From contig NW_019029040.1 of the NCBI RefSeq assembly GCF_002105155.1, forward strand, positions 124,001 through 188,000: DNA of 64,000 nucleotides, read 5' to 3'. Made by a program: the position numbers and the translations under genes. Under the pieces are notes generated by a model. The model did no database searches. It saw only the letters and a list, made by a program, of their open reading frames with translations, and had not been told where the DNA came from. Shown piece by piece: positions 1 to 11,459 of the stretch (its first letter is position 1; each line of letters opens with the position of its first letter). This stretch comes from Lobosporangium transversale (taxonomy: Eukaryota; Mortierellomycota; Mortierellomycetes; Mortierellales; Mortierellaceae).

Positions 1-3000
1 GCTTATGATCCACTACTATGTGAAGTTATGGACCACATGAAGGGATACAGAATAGAGGGCCCTCCAGATACACCTCAGCTCGCATGTCTGGCTTTTGTGG
101 ACGACACGACATGGATATCTGACTCCAAACAACATGTACAGGATATACTAGATGTCGCCACGTCCTTTTTTGTTCTTAACGGGGTCGAAATCAATGCGAA
201 AAAGACGCAGGTGCTAACACTAAACAGCAAGCTCAACGATAACAATAATCTCCATTTTGGTACACCGGCAGAAGAAATCCGCCCGCTGGGCAAAGATGAC
301 CCTGTCCGGATACTAGGTGTCTGGGTAACATCCAGAGGGTCGGTGAAGACAACAGAGAACATTGTAGAAAGAGAAGTCACGTCAATGTGTAGTATTCTCT
401 CCTCAAAAGCAGTAACCGACAAACAGACAGCATATCTCATCAATAACGTCCTCATACCCAAGGTGCTTTATAGGATTTCGGCACAGATACTTCCCCCTTC
501 TTTTGTGAGACGAATGACAGGTAAGTATATGAAGCTATGTAAGAGCAAAGCACGTATGCCGTCAACCACACCCAACAGCATAATGCATCACCCTAGATTC
601 TATGCAATTAAAAACTTAGAAGACGCACAGACAGAGGAGCAGATATCAACCCTGTTCCTACGCCTAAATGACAATGGGTTGATGGGACGTATCTGTAGAG
701 CACGTCTCATTGCCCTCCAGAAGCGCCTTAGGACGAGCAAGCTCCCAACTGCAGAGCCGCACAAAATAAAAGCATACAAACACAACTTCGCATCAAGCGT
801 CTGTAAACTAATGGCCGATCGACAAGTGAAGTTTGACTTGCAACTAGCAAACGATTTTGGGCTCCCTGGAAATGCTCTCAATATAGCAGACATGCTTCAT
901 GGCATTGTGGATGACCAGCCTGTGCGGGAATTAGCAGCAAGAGGAATATATTATGCTGAGCAAACTCTAGACGAGGATTCGTCACTCAAATCCTGGAATG
1001 AGGTACGTACGAAAAGGAGAGACCCAAAGGCATCTCCAGCATGGTTCCACAATGTTCAAAATGCCCTTCATGAGTCCCTTTACACACACAACTTTATCGA
1101 AGTATGGTGTAGAGACAAAAAGAACATTCTTCAGAGACTAGACGAAGAGGAAGAGAGAGATTTAAGGGAGCTCCAACAGCTAAATGAGGCTGAAAACAAT
1201 GAGAGAGCAGATGAACTACTCACAGAAGACAATATGTTGGAGGAGCAGCCCACTGAGGATGATGAGGATGATGACGTTGGATATATAAGTTACCTCAGTG
1301 ACGTGGAAGAAGACCCCAGAGAGCCACTTGATCCCCTAAGTGTAGAACAGCGGGAGGAAAGAGAAAGAAGAGCACAGTGTTACATACAAGAGGGTATGCA
1401 GGAGTATGAAGGATACACTGAGTCTGATCGCGAACTCCAAAAAGAATACTTGCGAGAAAATTTTGAAAAAAGAGAGCGTTTGAGAGAAAAAGAGCGCGAA
1501 GCTAACGAGAGGCATAGGCTGTGGAAAGATCCTCAAGGAAGGAAAATGTTACAATTTCGCGACCGTTTGGAAAGAGGGAAGAGGGAGCAATGGTTGCTAA
1601 GAAAAATAGAGCAAGAGAGGAAAAAAGAAGAGGTGGAGAGAAGGAGAGTGTGGCGACGTGAACAGTGGGTGCAAGCCAAGCAAGAAGCCGCACACTCGAA
1701 GGCTATCGAAAGAGCTCGCCGTCAAGAACGCCTACGGTTACAGGCTAGGTTTCAAAGGCTCGATGAACAAGGAAGAAGAGAACAGCGACGACGAGCGGCT
1801 TTCAACCGAGCAAGACGTAGAGCACAAGAGCGAAACAAGATACGTGGACGCCATGAACTCGATGAACAAGCTCTCGATAGGAGGCTCAGGACGAAAGCGC
1901 AAGAAGAGATGGACTCCTCAAGAACAAGGAATAATAAAATCCCAGAGGGTCATCATCGGTGGTTTGGCTCCTCTGAGTGCCTAGGTGTAGAGATCCCACA
2001 GGTTGACATGGACAATATACTGCGTCAAAGAGAGAAACTATCAACGATGAGTCAGCTAACACTTTACTCCGATGGGTCCCTTGAAGAGGCAGGAAGAAGG
2101 GCGGCGCGGATGGCTTTCGGGGTGGTGGTTCAGATAGGCCCAGAAAGCTTCTCAAATGTAGTTTCAGGTAGAGTCGATGGGTATGCTTCATCCACCAAGG
2201 CAGAGCTAGTAGGACTGTACGCAGCCATTCTAGTCAGTCCCCGTAACGTTCCAACGACTGTCTACATAGACAACATGGCGGTAGTGGTTCAGTTCAAGGA
2301 CCTTGCTCAAAAGCGAGAAGCAAGCACTGAACGGCAGCGATTGCGATCCAAGTACGCAGTGTGGTGGGCAGCCATTTCGAGAGCGCTCTTTAAGCAGGGC
2401 GGGAAGGTAACTGTGAAATGGGTCAAGGGCCATGCTGGGAATAGAGGCAATATAAGGGCAGACCAAGCCGCCAAAGATGCTCATTTTAGCGAAATGTGGA
2501 CAATCAAAGTACTGGAACACAACGATCTGCGCTGCCACGCTATTTTCGAGAACGAGGTGGTGGAGGATGATCTTAGACACCTGCTAAAACTCCAATCAGC
2601 AGTGAGAACACATTACTTGTGGGCGTCTCAGAACAGAGTCAGGAATTATATTGCAGACTGGCGAGAAGTAGAATGGAAAGCAAGCCTGCATATTCTTCAC
2701 GATGGCAACACGCCTAGAGGCCTCTTCACCAGCCCAGCAGATTGTCACAAGAGAGCGCACAGAATAAAGAAGGTCCATGGTATGCTTCCTACACTCACTT
2801 ATATGAGGCAGTGGCGACCGGACCTGTATGAGACTGACATCTGCAGGATGTGTGAACAGGAGCAGGAGGACATAGAACACCTCTGGCGATGTCCCATGAC
2901 ACTGGACGAGCAATTGAAAGGTTGGAAGCAGGCCATAGAACTCATCACGAAGGATGGCAAAAGAGCATTAGTGAAGGAGAAGAAGCTCTGGGAAGACAAA

Positions 3001-3612
3001 CAAGGGAAAACACAGGAGCCAAACCTGAATAAAGGAGGCCCCTCGTTTACACCTGTAGCCGACAACGTGATTTGGGGCTCTTTGGAAGCGATGTTCAAGG
3101 GCGTCAGAGAGATTCGACATGCGAGCACTCTGTTTGGTGAGGAAGATGTGGATATGGGACGGAGGAACGAGGGTGAGGATGCCCACTGGACTGTCCAAGA
3201 CTTGTACCACGGTTTGGTGCCGAAGGAACTGATACAAAAATGGAAGACGATCTTCAGAACCACAGCATCGATCTCAAGGTACATTGTTTGCCGCTTTGTC
3301 AAGTCAATCGAGGAACTCGGCAGGACTGAAATCTGGAACAGACGCTGCAAAGTCACCGTCAACTGGGAAAGAGAAAATGGTATCACCTCTGTGAGCAAAC
3401 GCGCCAGGGGACGCAACTGTGTTGGGAGGCACAGACGTAGCAGAGGTGAATTCTTTGGCTCTCACCAGGGACAACGACGAACAGCAGATGTGAAGGCGAT
3501 CAGGACTGAGGCAGACCGGCGAGTGGTGGCAAGCTACCGGCAGCAGGTGGAATTGGCGATTATGGAGCGCCTGGAAAGCTGTAAATTTTTGATGATTGAG
3601 GACAGCGGCTAA
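1..3612 (+). CDS. LINE polyprotein (reverse transcriptase, RNase H), 5'-partial
   Basis: The frame is open from base 1 and ends with TAA at 3610-3612. The RT active-site motif FVDD lies at 94-105, with downstream thumb-like sequence to about base 1000. From about 1130 to 1900 the protein is an extremely charged, Arg/Glu-rich predicted coiled coil, which is unusual between RT and RNase H. RNase H follows, with acidic residues at 2071 (YSDGS), about 2203 (TKAEL), about 2269 (YIDN) and about 2461 (RADQAAKDA), and the preceding KGHAGN block. A C-X2-C-X8-H-X3-C motif at 2842-2892 (CRMC ... EHLWRC) matches the zinc motif that often follows RNase H in LINEs. The product would copy element RNA at a nicked target. 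All four RNase H acidic positions are present, so that domain looks competent. Confidence 0.9.
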   Translation, partial: AYDPLLCEVMDHMKGYRIEGPPDTPQLACLAFVDDTTWISDSKQHVQDILDVATSFFVLNGVEINAKKTQVLTLNSKLNDNNNLHFGTPAEEIRPLGKDDPVRILGVWVTSRGSVKTTENIVEREVTSMCSILSSKAVTDKQTAYLINNVLIPKVLYRISAQILPPSFVRRMTGKYMKLCKSKARMPSTTPNSIMHHPRFYAIKNLEDAQTEEQISTLFLRLNDNGLMGRICRARLIALQKRLRTSKLPTAEPHKIKAYKHNFASSVCKLMADRQVKFDLQLANDFGLPGNALNIADMLHGIVDDQPVRELAARGIYYAEQTLDEDSSLKSWNEVRTKRRDPKASPAWFHNVQNALHESLYTHNFIEVWCRDKKNILQRLDEEEERDLRELQQLNEAENNERADELLTEDNMLEEQPTEDDEDDDVGYISYLSDVEEDPREPLDPLSVEQREERERRAQCYIQEGMQEYEGYTESDRELQKEYLRENFEKRERLREKEREANERHRLWKDPQGRKMLQFRDRLERGKREQWLLRKIEQERKKEEVERRRVWRREQWVQAKQEAAHSKAIERARRQERLRLQARFQRLDEQGRREQRRRAAFNRARRRAQERNKIRGRHELDEQALDRRLRTKAQEEMDSSRTRNNKIPEGHHRWFGSSECLGVEIPQVDMDNILRQREKLSTMSQLTLYSDGSLEEAGRRAARMAFGVVVQIGPESFSNVVSGRVDGYASSTKAELVGLYAAILVSPRNVPTTVYIDNMAVVVQFKDLAQKREASTERQRLRSKYAVWWAAISRALFKQGGKVTVKWVKGHAGNRGNIRADQAAKDAHFSEMWTIKVLEHNDLRCHAIFENEVVEDDLRHLLKLQSAVRTHYLWASQNRVRNYIADWREVEWKASLHILHDGNTPRGLFTSPADCHKRAHRIKKVHGMLPTLTYMRQWRPDLYETDICRMCEQEQEDIEHLWRCPMTLDEQLKGWKQAIELITKDGKRALVKEKKLWEDKQGKTQEPNLNKGGPSFTPVADNVIWGSLEAMFKGVREIRHASTLFGEEDVDMGRRNEGEDAHWTVQDLYHGLVPKELIQKWKTIFRTTASISRYIVCRFVKSIEELGRTEIWNRRCKVTVNWERENGITSVSKRARGRNCVGRHRRSRGEFFGSHQGQRRTADVKAIRTEADRRVVASYRQQVELAIMERLESCKFLMIEDSG

Positions 3613-3856
3613 AGGATGACCTTCGCGCACAACAGGCCAAGTAGGGAGTAGAGCCGTGCCACAGGTCCTCTGGGACCAAGGAAGTCTACTCAATGCTGAC
3701 GTGGTTTATGAACAGGATGTAGTACTGTGGCAGTATGACGATGCGGCTTCGGCCGATTATTGGATACCGCTTTATTTGCGACCCCAGTAATGGGGCAACC
3801 CATTTATAGAGCTAACATCTAAATAAATCCTACATGACCTCGTGGGTCCTTGTTAT

Positions 3857-3887
<31 letters not shown>
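1..3887 (+). mobile_element. Non-LTR retrotransposon (LINE), 3' part with poly(A) tail
   Basis: The element enters from the left window edge, so its 5' end, any ORF1 and the endonuclease are not visible. Inside the window are the catalytic end of the reverse transcriptase, a very long charged region, an RNase H domain, a CCHC-type zinc motif, a 3' UTR (3613-3857) and a run of 30 A (3858-3887). RT-RNase H order with a terminal poly(A) is the hallmark of RNase H-bearing LINE clades. No LTR is seen. The visible reading frame is intact, so the copy may be recent. Confidence 0.9.
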
Positions 3888-3888
<1 letters not shown>

Positions 3889-4444
3889 CACAGACGTAGT
3901 AGCAATGGCTTTCTTGTCTCTTTGTCTCATTTGAGGAAGAGGGGGATGGTGATGGAAGTAGATCCATCATTAAAGAAGGGGGAAGGAGAGGTAAGAAGAA
4001 GAGAATGGGCCCATCCGTTGGACTGATCTTTGTGAATTGGCTGAGTAATTTAATTATTTCGAAAATTAATGGTAAGAAGGAAGATCTCTACCAACCAAGT
4101 TAAACGAGCCTCCGATGGAGGTTAGTTACGTGCTCTAGCCGATGATAAGAAGGAGCCAGGTGGTCTGCATGTGACCAGCCGGATACACTCAATCGCACCC
4201 CACTGACCTCTATTGACCGTGTGTACGCGCCCCGCCTAGGAGAAATCTACGCTCTGAAAAAACCCGTTACAGAATTGGTGATCTACGCAGGTGGCGGTAA
4301 AACATCATCCTTCATCTCCTGTCTTAAATATCCAACTTTTATTGTCGTTCTCATCGAAATCTCTTTGCTTGCACAAATCGACATTTTTTTTTTCTTTTTT
4401 TTTCCTTTTTTATTTCAATACCTCCAATACCTTTCTCTCCAGTC
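3888..4444. other. Gap between LINE tail and Gag relic
   Basis: No gene is seen. The first bases after the LINE poly(A) repeat a 12-mer found in the LINE ORF. From about 4380 a pyrimidine-rich tract precedes the Gag relic. This stretch could include the 5' LTR and leader of the decayed element, because TGGTGATCTACGC near 4276 resembles a primer-binding site. No second LTR was found to confirm it. Confidence 0.4.
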
Positions 4445-5820
4445 AAGCCTCCTACCAGTGAAGCATACTTGTATCGACCAGCACCCACCTTAGCTTACCC
4501 TAGAGAGCGTAATTTAGCACAACCAGAACCTTTTTACCCAGAGGATGACCCTCACCAGTGGCTGACCCAGTTCGAACGAATTGTCAGGTAATAACTGGCA
4601 AAACCGAGCCAAGCTCGGTGCATTTGGATCTACCCCGAAGGAAGTGCGCTGGGTTGGTATGAAGAAAATTTTGAACACTGGAAAACCTACGACGAGTTCA
4701 AAGATGATTTTAAAAAGCGGTATAGTACTCCCATGAAGTAGGAGTATCCTCTCCACATACCATCAAAGGGATGATGAAACAACAGATGAGTTGATACTAG
4801 CTCCAAATCAATTATTCGTTTTCGCTCACATCATTAAGGATGCACAGAAGAAAAAATGCTTTGATCCGGGCTTTGAGGAAGGAGGCTTCCATGCCCATTC
4901 TAAACCACCATTCCTTGCCAGAGACTTATAAGGAGATGTGCGAAGTCGCACGCAAGTACGATCAGACCCGCTTAACCGTAGCCGCTGGGAAGTACCGACA
5001 TCCGACATTGTTAAAGAATGAAGGAAACCAAGCCGAGAGGATTTTTCAGCAGCTCAATGACTTGTCCATTAATCTCTTGGAAACGACACGAACCATGAAC
5101 GAGATGATACAAGATCAGCAACGGAACATCCAGTCCCGACGCGATACACACCTGAATGACGAACGAGACCGTCACTGACGAGAAGATAGATGCTTCACTT
5201 GTGGAGAGCCCGGTCATTGCTCTTATGAATGCCTTAGCGCGAGAACAGACAACAGGCAAAGAACTACCGAAAGGACAGGATCACCAGAACGTAACCCGGC
5301 AGTAGAAATACACTACCTAGACGGAGTAGACGAGGAAAACAGCTGTGACGAAGAGAACGAAGTGTATGCCGTCACCTGAGGACAGACTAACCATCATAAT
5401 AGTCCCTATGCTAGGCCTAGCGAAGGCCAAGAGCGAATCGCAGGAGTTGGATCTGGCCATGAAGGGACTCAGAAGAACAATCGCTATGCCCGTCGATTTC
5501 TCTACCCTATCGTCACCTCGTGAAGCCCATACTCAACAGTGCCATCAACACGCTCATGAACACCCACGGAGTGAAACTTGAAGACCGTTACCAATCGCCT
5601 TAACCAGAGGTGGCGACTAATACCGAGCCAGCCTTTAACCATAAATGATGCTGCTGCTCTAGGGGACAGCATCAATCGTACTATGGAGGGCCTTAGGCTC
5701 GAATATCACGATTCCACGTTCAGGGAAGATCAGGGCGGAAATCGACTCAAGGCTCACAGGAAGCAAACAGCCATAATAAAGTACCATAAACAATTCAACT
5801 CCTCACTCTCTTGAACCAGA
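4445..5820 (+). pseudogene. Degenerate LTR-retrotransposon Gag (Ty3/gypsy-like)
   Basis: Three pieces in different frames resemble retrotransposon Gag. Piece one (about 4445-4590) includes the PHQWLTQFERIV block. Piece two (about 4625-4740) includes EGSALGWYEENF and a DEFKDDFKKRY block typical of the Retrotrans_gag domain. Piece three is an open stretch at 4840-5178. An in-frame stop at 5176-5178 separates piece three from a perfect CX2CX4HX4C zinc knuckle at 5191-5232. Further Gag/protease-like scraps continue to about 5820. Frameshifts and stops show it is dead. Assignment to Ty3/gypsy is by domain resemblance only; no RT or integrase was recognised. Confidence 0.75.
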
Positions 5821-7431
5821 AGCCACGTACGTTGTACAATAGATAGTTGGTTCTACTATACCGTCTACGGCTTGGACGTGATTCGCCTTTTCTAGATGGG
5901 CCTGAGTCAACGAGAGTTATATCGACGATACCATGATGGTCTGGTGATCGACACCACTTTACGGACAAATAGACTTGGGATGGCAGTCAATTGTATTGTT
6001 GTTGATGCTCATTTCAAGACTTGACTTGTTGCATGTGCTTGGTACGCATTGGGGACATAGAAGATTATAAATATATATTGTAGTAGCTTAAGGGATCAAA
6101 CGAGGGCCTTCAACTGAGCGTCATATTAATGAACGGAGATGTAGCGATGGATTCGGCATGTCCAGGTGTGCTCGAAGGACCTCGCCTTGTAACCTGTATT
6201 TGACACATCAGGAAAAACATCCGTCGGCATCTTCACTCTGTGCTTGATGACAAGGACTTCCAACCCTTCAAGACGCGGTTTGGGAAGTGTGCGAGGTGAT
6301 AGCCAAGGAGAGGTTTGGCGGTCTCTAGAGTAGATTATTGGAGAACTATGAAGACACTACAAAAGTCAGTCCTTATCTGGCAACTCCCCATAACCGGCAG
6401 CCTCATGGGGAGACCCATGGATCGAGTCACTTTTCAAAGTGGGTATGCGATCAACGCAACGGCAAGCCGGATCTGGATCAGAAGCACTTGTATGGCGGGC
6501 TTCAAAAAATGGGGTTTGATTTTATTTAGTTTATAGACGTTCCATACCGAGGCTTAGGAGCGTACCTCAGAGGGACATCCAGAGCATTGTGTGGCGGTGA
6601 TGGGGGGATCTTAATAAGGCCCCCTCCGCTTAGCAACAGTAGTAAAACAACTTTTGATCTCGTTGACGTTCAAATCACCAAACATTTTAATCAATGCCCG
6701 TAGCTTTGCTCTGCCTGCTCTTGCATTGGTTTTTGCAGCAAAGGGCAAAGAAGGTTTGCAATATGGCATTATTATACAGGGACTGGGAAACACTCAGCGC
6801 CCAGAGATGTGATGTAACGACAATAAAATTCCTCAAGCTGGTGTGTCTGTGCTTCGTTATTGTCCCTGGGTCATGTGCCAAGGTTTAATCCAAGGACCGA
6901 CGCGTGCCTCAAAAATCTTATTCTATTCAGTTTAATTAGATTGGGCAGACAGACCGACCAAGACCTGCTCATAAAAAAAAAACCCAAATATTTTGGCAGG
7001 AAGGTGGCTCTCAGTTGGATAAGAGTGTACATGTATTGAGAGAGAGTTTGTTAGAATATATTGCTGAGTGGGTATGGATTTGAGCAAAATGAGCCTCAAA
7101 TGAGTAAGTGAGAAATGAGTTGTTTGGGCTTCCTCTCTTCTGCGCCTCTCTGCCTCTGTTTATTCAGAATATTTATCGACAGTCATCGCCGTAATTGCAA
7201 TTGTAATTGAAGCACTTGCCTTTCGCCCCGAGTGTCCTCCTTTCTTCCTTACTTCCAGTTTAATAACAAATAACATTCACTTCTACTTTCCCCCTTCCAC
7301 TCTCTGGCCCCCTCTCTTCTTAATACTCCTTCATTCCTTCTGTAATCTTTCGTCCTCTTCCTCTCTCCTTCTCTCTCTCTTTCTCATCTCCGTCCTTTTT
7401 TTTTTTTTTTTTTTTTACTTGTGTTCTCATC
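5821..7431. other. Decayed or non-coding DNA upstream of the Whi2-like gene
   Basis: Short open stretches at 6315-6536 and, on the minus strand, 6611-6793 have no recognisable domain. The first 700 bases may be more of the dead element. From about 7140 the sequence becomes a pyrimidine-rich leader for the next gene. No RNA gene was seen. Confidence 0.4.
7396..7416 (+). repeat. T21 homopolymer in the Whi2-like gene leader
   Basis: An uninterrupted run of 21 T ends 15 bases before the ATG at 7432. It may be a nucleosome-depleting dA:dT promoter element or part of the 5' UTR; which of the two cannot be decided from sequence. Confidence 0.85.
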
Positions 7432-8872
7432 ATGGCCATGTCAAACTCGCCCATCACTCAGGTCTCAGAGTCACCTATTACTCAGGTCTCACAATACTCC
7501 TCTGAACCACCCTCACCAGGTCAGGGCACATTCCCTTCCAAGCTTCTGCTTGACCTGCGTGGCACACGTTTCGAGATTGACAGAGAGGTTCTTGTCAGTC
7601 TTCCAGAGAGCATCCTCATCGTCATGTTCCCCAATGGTCTCATCCTTGGTCGTGGACACTCTGAGAGTTATGATGACGACGACAACAATTCGGAAGAATC
7701 CCTGTCTCTGGAAGACCAGATCATCTATGTTGACTTTGACCCAGCCTGTATGGATTACGTCCTAGACTTTTACCATGAGGCCCAGACAGCAGGGGAGGCT
7801 CAACGACTTGCCAACCCACAAACCACACTCCATAACAATCTTTCGTCTCAGAACCCTCTTTTGAACAAACAGGCCATTATTGTCCTGAGAGAAGAGTTGG
7901 ACTATTTTGCGGTCATCCCTCCCAAGGCTGGGTTTCCTGCAAAGGAGGACATGCCAGCTACAGGGCCTGTCCATGCGGATCCTAGCAAGGTCAATGTCAA
8001 AACCTTGTGTGGAACCCATCTGTTGGAACAGCGCAAGATCTTTACAGCTCTTCAACGTAACATCAACAAGGAAAACAATGTAGCAGAACAGCACCTTATC
8101 GATATGCTCTGTGTCTCGGGCTTTTCTAGAGACGATGAATGGGGATATCGAGATATTGAACCTAAAAAGACCTCTATCGTCAGCATTGCACTTGTCATGC
8201 TCAAGACAACAGGGAGCGGGAATCAAATGGCGACCGCTCAAAAACTTTTGCTTTTCTGGAGAAAACCTGCCGTAAGTTGTTCTTCATGTTCTTTTGTTAT
8301 TGTTATTGTTTTTTCTTTTTCTTTTTATTATTGTTTGTGCGCTACACTTTCGTAGTTTGGGACATGACCTGTCAGGAATGTCTCTTTGGAACTGAAAAAA
8401 AGAGCAAAAAAAAGTCAAACACTCCAATGAGACAAAGAAAAACTGCAATTGAGTTTTTTTTTATACAAATATGGCACCTTTTCTCCCTCTCTTCATCCTT
8501 ATGGTATCACTGGTCTCAATCTTCTATAAACTTGCAGTAACAACAGCAACAACACGAGCAGCAGTGATAGCAACAGTAGAATTTAATAATTCACTCCTAC
8601 GAACCAGAAGATACATTACTGTCGTAGTGCTATGTGCCTAATATAGATGACCTGGGAGCAAAGGAGCACAGAATTTCAGGAGAGAAATATTTTTTTCACT
8701 GTTAATGAAGAGATGTTTAATTTATTTTCTTTAATAACCCGCGTTCTTAAATCTTTTTTAGAGGAAATGCTGGTGGGATGGAGTTGAGGTGGAGCTTGAT
8801 CAAGGCGAGCATAAGCTTCCTATTCGACTCTGGGCGAGACGAACATGGACTCTGGAGCTGGTACTTGTCTAA
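7432..8872 (+). CDS. WHI2: Whi2-like BTB/POZ domain protein
   Basis: Two exons, 7432-8271 and 8762-8872, give 316 residues. The 490-base intron starts GTAAGT and ends AG at 8760-8761, and both exons join in phase 0. After a Ser/Pro-rich leader the block LLDLRGTRFEIDREVL, followed by SLPESIL and MFPNGLILGR, is the BTB/K-channel-tetramerisation-like start typical of Whi2 proteins. An acidic insert (about residues 80-95) interrupts the domain. The conserved end KPARKCWWDGVEVEL ... RRTWTLELVLV is only restored by the splice. In yeast, Whi2 works with the Psr phosphatases in stress response and growth arrest; that role is inferred here. The ATG lies in a good context after a T21 tract. Convergent with RPB5. 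Confidence 0.85.
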
Positions 8873-8887
8873 AGGAGAGGAAAAAAA

Positions 8888-8919
<32 letters not shown>

Positions 8920-9686
8920 GAAAAGAATAGAAAAAAGAAAAGCAGGATTTAGAGTGTCATCATGTCAGGATCAGCAATGAAGTGAAAAGAATAACAACAA
9001 CACCAACAAAAAAAAAAATGTTTGAGGGATTTTTGTCCACTACAGCGAAGCTATTCTGAAGCTACTCTCCGAATGAAATAAGGGACCGCAAACAGCAAAG
9101 CTTGAGTGTACAGAAAAGGGCATGGATTGAAAGAATGAAGGTGTCTGGAATCTTACAAGGACGTTCTGCAAATGTTGATCGGCCAATGACTTGAAACGAC
9201 AAAACTCCCTATTCAATGATTTATCCTAAACCATGATGTCAAAAAAAAAAAAAAAAAAAAAAAAAAAGCCTCATGAAGATCGCCAAATGAAGCAATCATG
9301 AGGCAGGTTAACGAAGGCTTGGTAGATTATCAAGGAAACTTCATTCTGCCTTTTTTTTTTATTTTATTTTATTATGGATATCCTTTTTTATCTTCAGAGG
9401 AATCTATGGGTGTTTGAGTTTCTCCAACTTTTTCTTCTTCTTGCTATTCTTACTTTTCTCACTTGTGATCTTTTTTTTATTTATTTTCTTTTTCTTCCTG
9501 CTCACGTATTTAAAACATACGCCGACCCTTCACAGCCATTTTATACCAGTTTTCTTTTTTCTTTCTATTTCCTCTCTACAAGCCAATATACCTCAAATCT
9601 TTCACACTTTATTTTTATTTATTTATTTATTTAACTCTCCTCCAAGTTATACCTAGTTTATACTAATGAAAATGATCGACAAAAAA

Positions 9687-9719
<33 letters not shown>

Positions 9720-10012
9720 TCTTAATGTTATTTATTGTGTGTGATCCGTCCACTTTATTTATTTATTTATTTATGAATTTATGCACATCTCAATTGGCTC
9801 GTTGTATTTCCCATGCTGGGGGGTTTTTTTTTCTTCTTTGTTTGAAATAAAAGCATGCAACTTCATATTCGATTCTCAAGTGGCAATTCATTATAATTCT
9901 GAGCCAGAAAATAGAAATATCCCTTTGTTCCTTTCTTATGTTTCTCCTTCAAACGTCTTCATTATTCATGTTCCTGTCATCCAGCCTTGTTACTGTCATT
10001 TATTTGCATATT
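8873..10012. other. AT-rich convergent intergenic region with simple repeats
   Basis: No gene is seen between the stops of the Whi2-like gene and RPB5. It holds an (AAAG)n tract at 8888-8919, A27 at 9241-9267, an almost pure A tract at 9681-9718, and two (TTTA)n tracts at 9614-9633 and 9754-9774. Open frames here only translate pyrimidine tracts. Confidence 0.7.
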
Positions 10013-11459
10013 TTAATAGCAAAGACGGTAACTAACATAACGGCCACTTGTCTCAGACGGCCTCATAATTTTGACGACCTGTCCACGTGCCAATCCATAA
10101 TATCTTGCAATGGGATCCGAGGGTTGAATGCGAGGCAACTGTGTTTCCTTCAAGCGGCTGATATTAGTATTATATATATAACATATATAGTCAGTATTCC
10201 TTTTTCCATGGTATTGAATCATGTAAAATTGACAAAAAAGAAAAGAAAAAAAAAAAAAAAAAAAAAAAAGAGCAACATACTATCTCTTCAACAAAGTTTC
10301 CTTCTCTTCAGGAGTGAGGACAATGTGCTGTGGAACCAAAGTATGTTCTGTAATGTTGACGAGCAGATCTGCCTCCTGAAATGATTCAAGGTGATAGCTG
10401 TGACTGACTTCATTAATAACTTTTGCAGCCGTTGGCGTAATCTTTTCCTGGAAAACAACAATTCCGCGTCCTACACCCTTTGCAACCATCAACTCACAGT
10501 ACCTAAATAAATTTTTTCCAATTCATATCCAAAAAAAAAAAAAAAAAAAAAAAAATTAGCGATCGAAGAGATTAATATATACAAGTGTAAATAATAGCAA
10601 TAGTAATTACAATAATCATTAACAATAATAACTTACTTCTTGATGGTCTTGATACCGACAGAAGCCTCATCGGGGAAGAAAACAAGCATCTGATCTGCAG
10701 GGTCGTCCTTTTTCTGAACCATGAACATCAATGCATTGCGACTAACGGTAAGGGGAAAGACGGAAAGATAAAATAAAATAGAAAAAGAAGTGTCAGTAGG
10801 CATTAATAGAAGAAAGAAAGAGAATTGGAAAATAAGATGTTATCCAACTCGTATTCCAAGCAACCATGTCTGAAAAAAACACTGTGAGATACACAGATAC
10901 GGCCCCTCCTTCCTATTTCTTTGATATTCCTGCTTTGTCTTTTTCTCCTACTTCCAGATCCCATATCGAACATGAGAGTTGAGCTTGCTTTATGTTTTTC
11001 GTTCTCTCATGTTTTATCATTTGTTATCCTGATTCAATTGTCCTTAGTCGTTATTGTTGTAGATTGTTGATCTTGAAGTAGTTCCTTTTATTATTGTTAT
11101 TGTGAGAAGTGCGACTTACTCAACTTTTCCGTGGCTGGCAAAAGTCTGTCTGAAGGATTCGAGATCTTGGTCCAATTCAGCTTGAGAGATGAGGTAGCCC
11201 TATTAACAATTAGAACGATAAGAAAAAAAAAAAAAAAAAAAAGTCATGCGTATTAAGGTAATGCAAAAAGGTCAATTTACACTTTGTACTGGATATTATT
11301 TGCTTTGTTGACAACCATGCTACTTTCTGATTAGCATTCCTTTGCTTTGTAAAATTAATAACCATCAGGTTTTTTTTTTCTTACTCTATGGTTACAGAGC
11401 TGATGGATAGTTCTGTAGACTCTCCAGAGTCGAACGATTTCACGAGACTCGTTATCCAT
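10013..11459 (-). CDS. RPB5: DNA-directed RNA polymerases I, II and III subunit RPABC1 (Rpb5)
   Basis: Five exons on the minus strand (11385-11459, 11120-11199, 10637-10741, 10281-10502, 10013-10157) join in phase to 208 residues, close to the 210-215 usual for Rpb5. The N-terminal jaw domain begins [20 protein letters not shown]. The C-terminal assembly domain has the invariant blocks [28 protein letters not shown] and [16 protein letters not shown]. Rpb5 is shared by all three nuclear RNA polymerases and contacts downstream DNA. All four introns have GT-AG ends, and three hold long T tracts on the sense strand. The start is the first Met matching the family N terminus. Confidence 0.97.

Noticed and set aside
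9374-9656. Hydrophobic small ORFs resembling membrane peptides
   Set aside because: Translation of T-rich, low-complexity intergenic DNA gives Phe/Leu runs.
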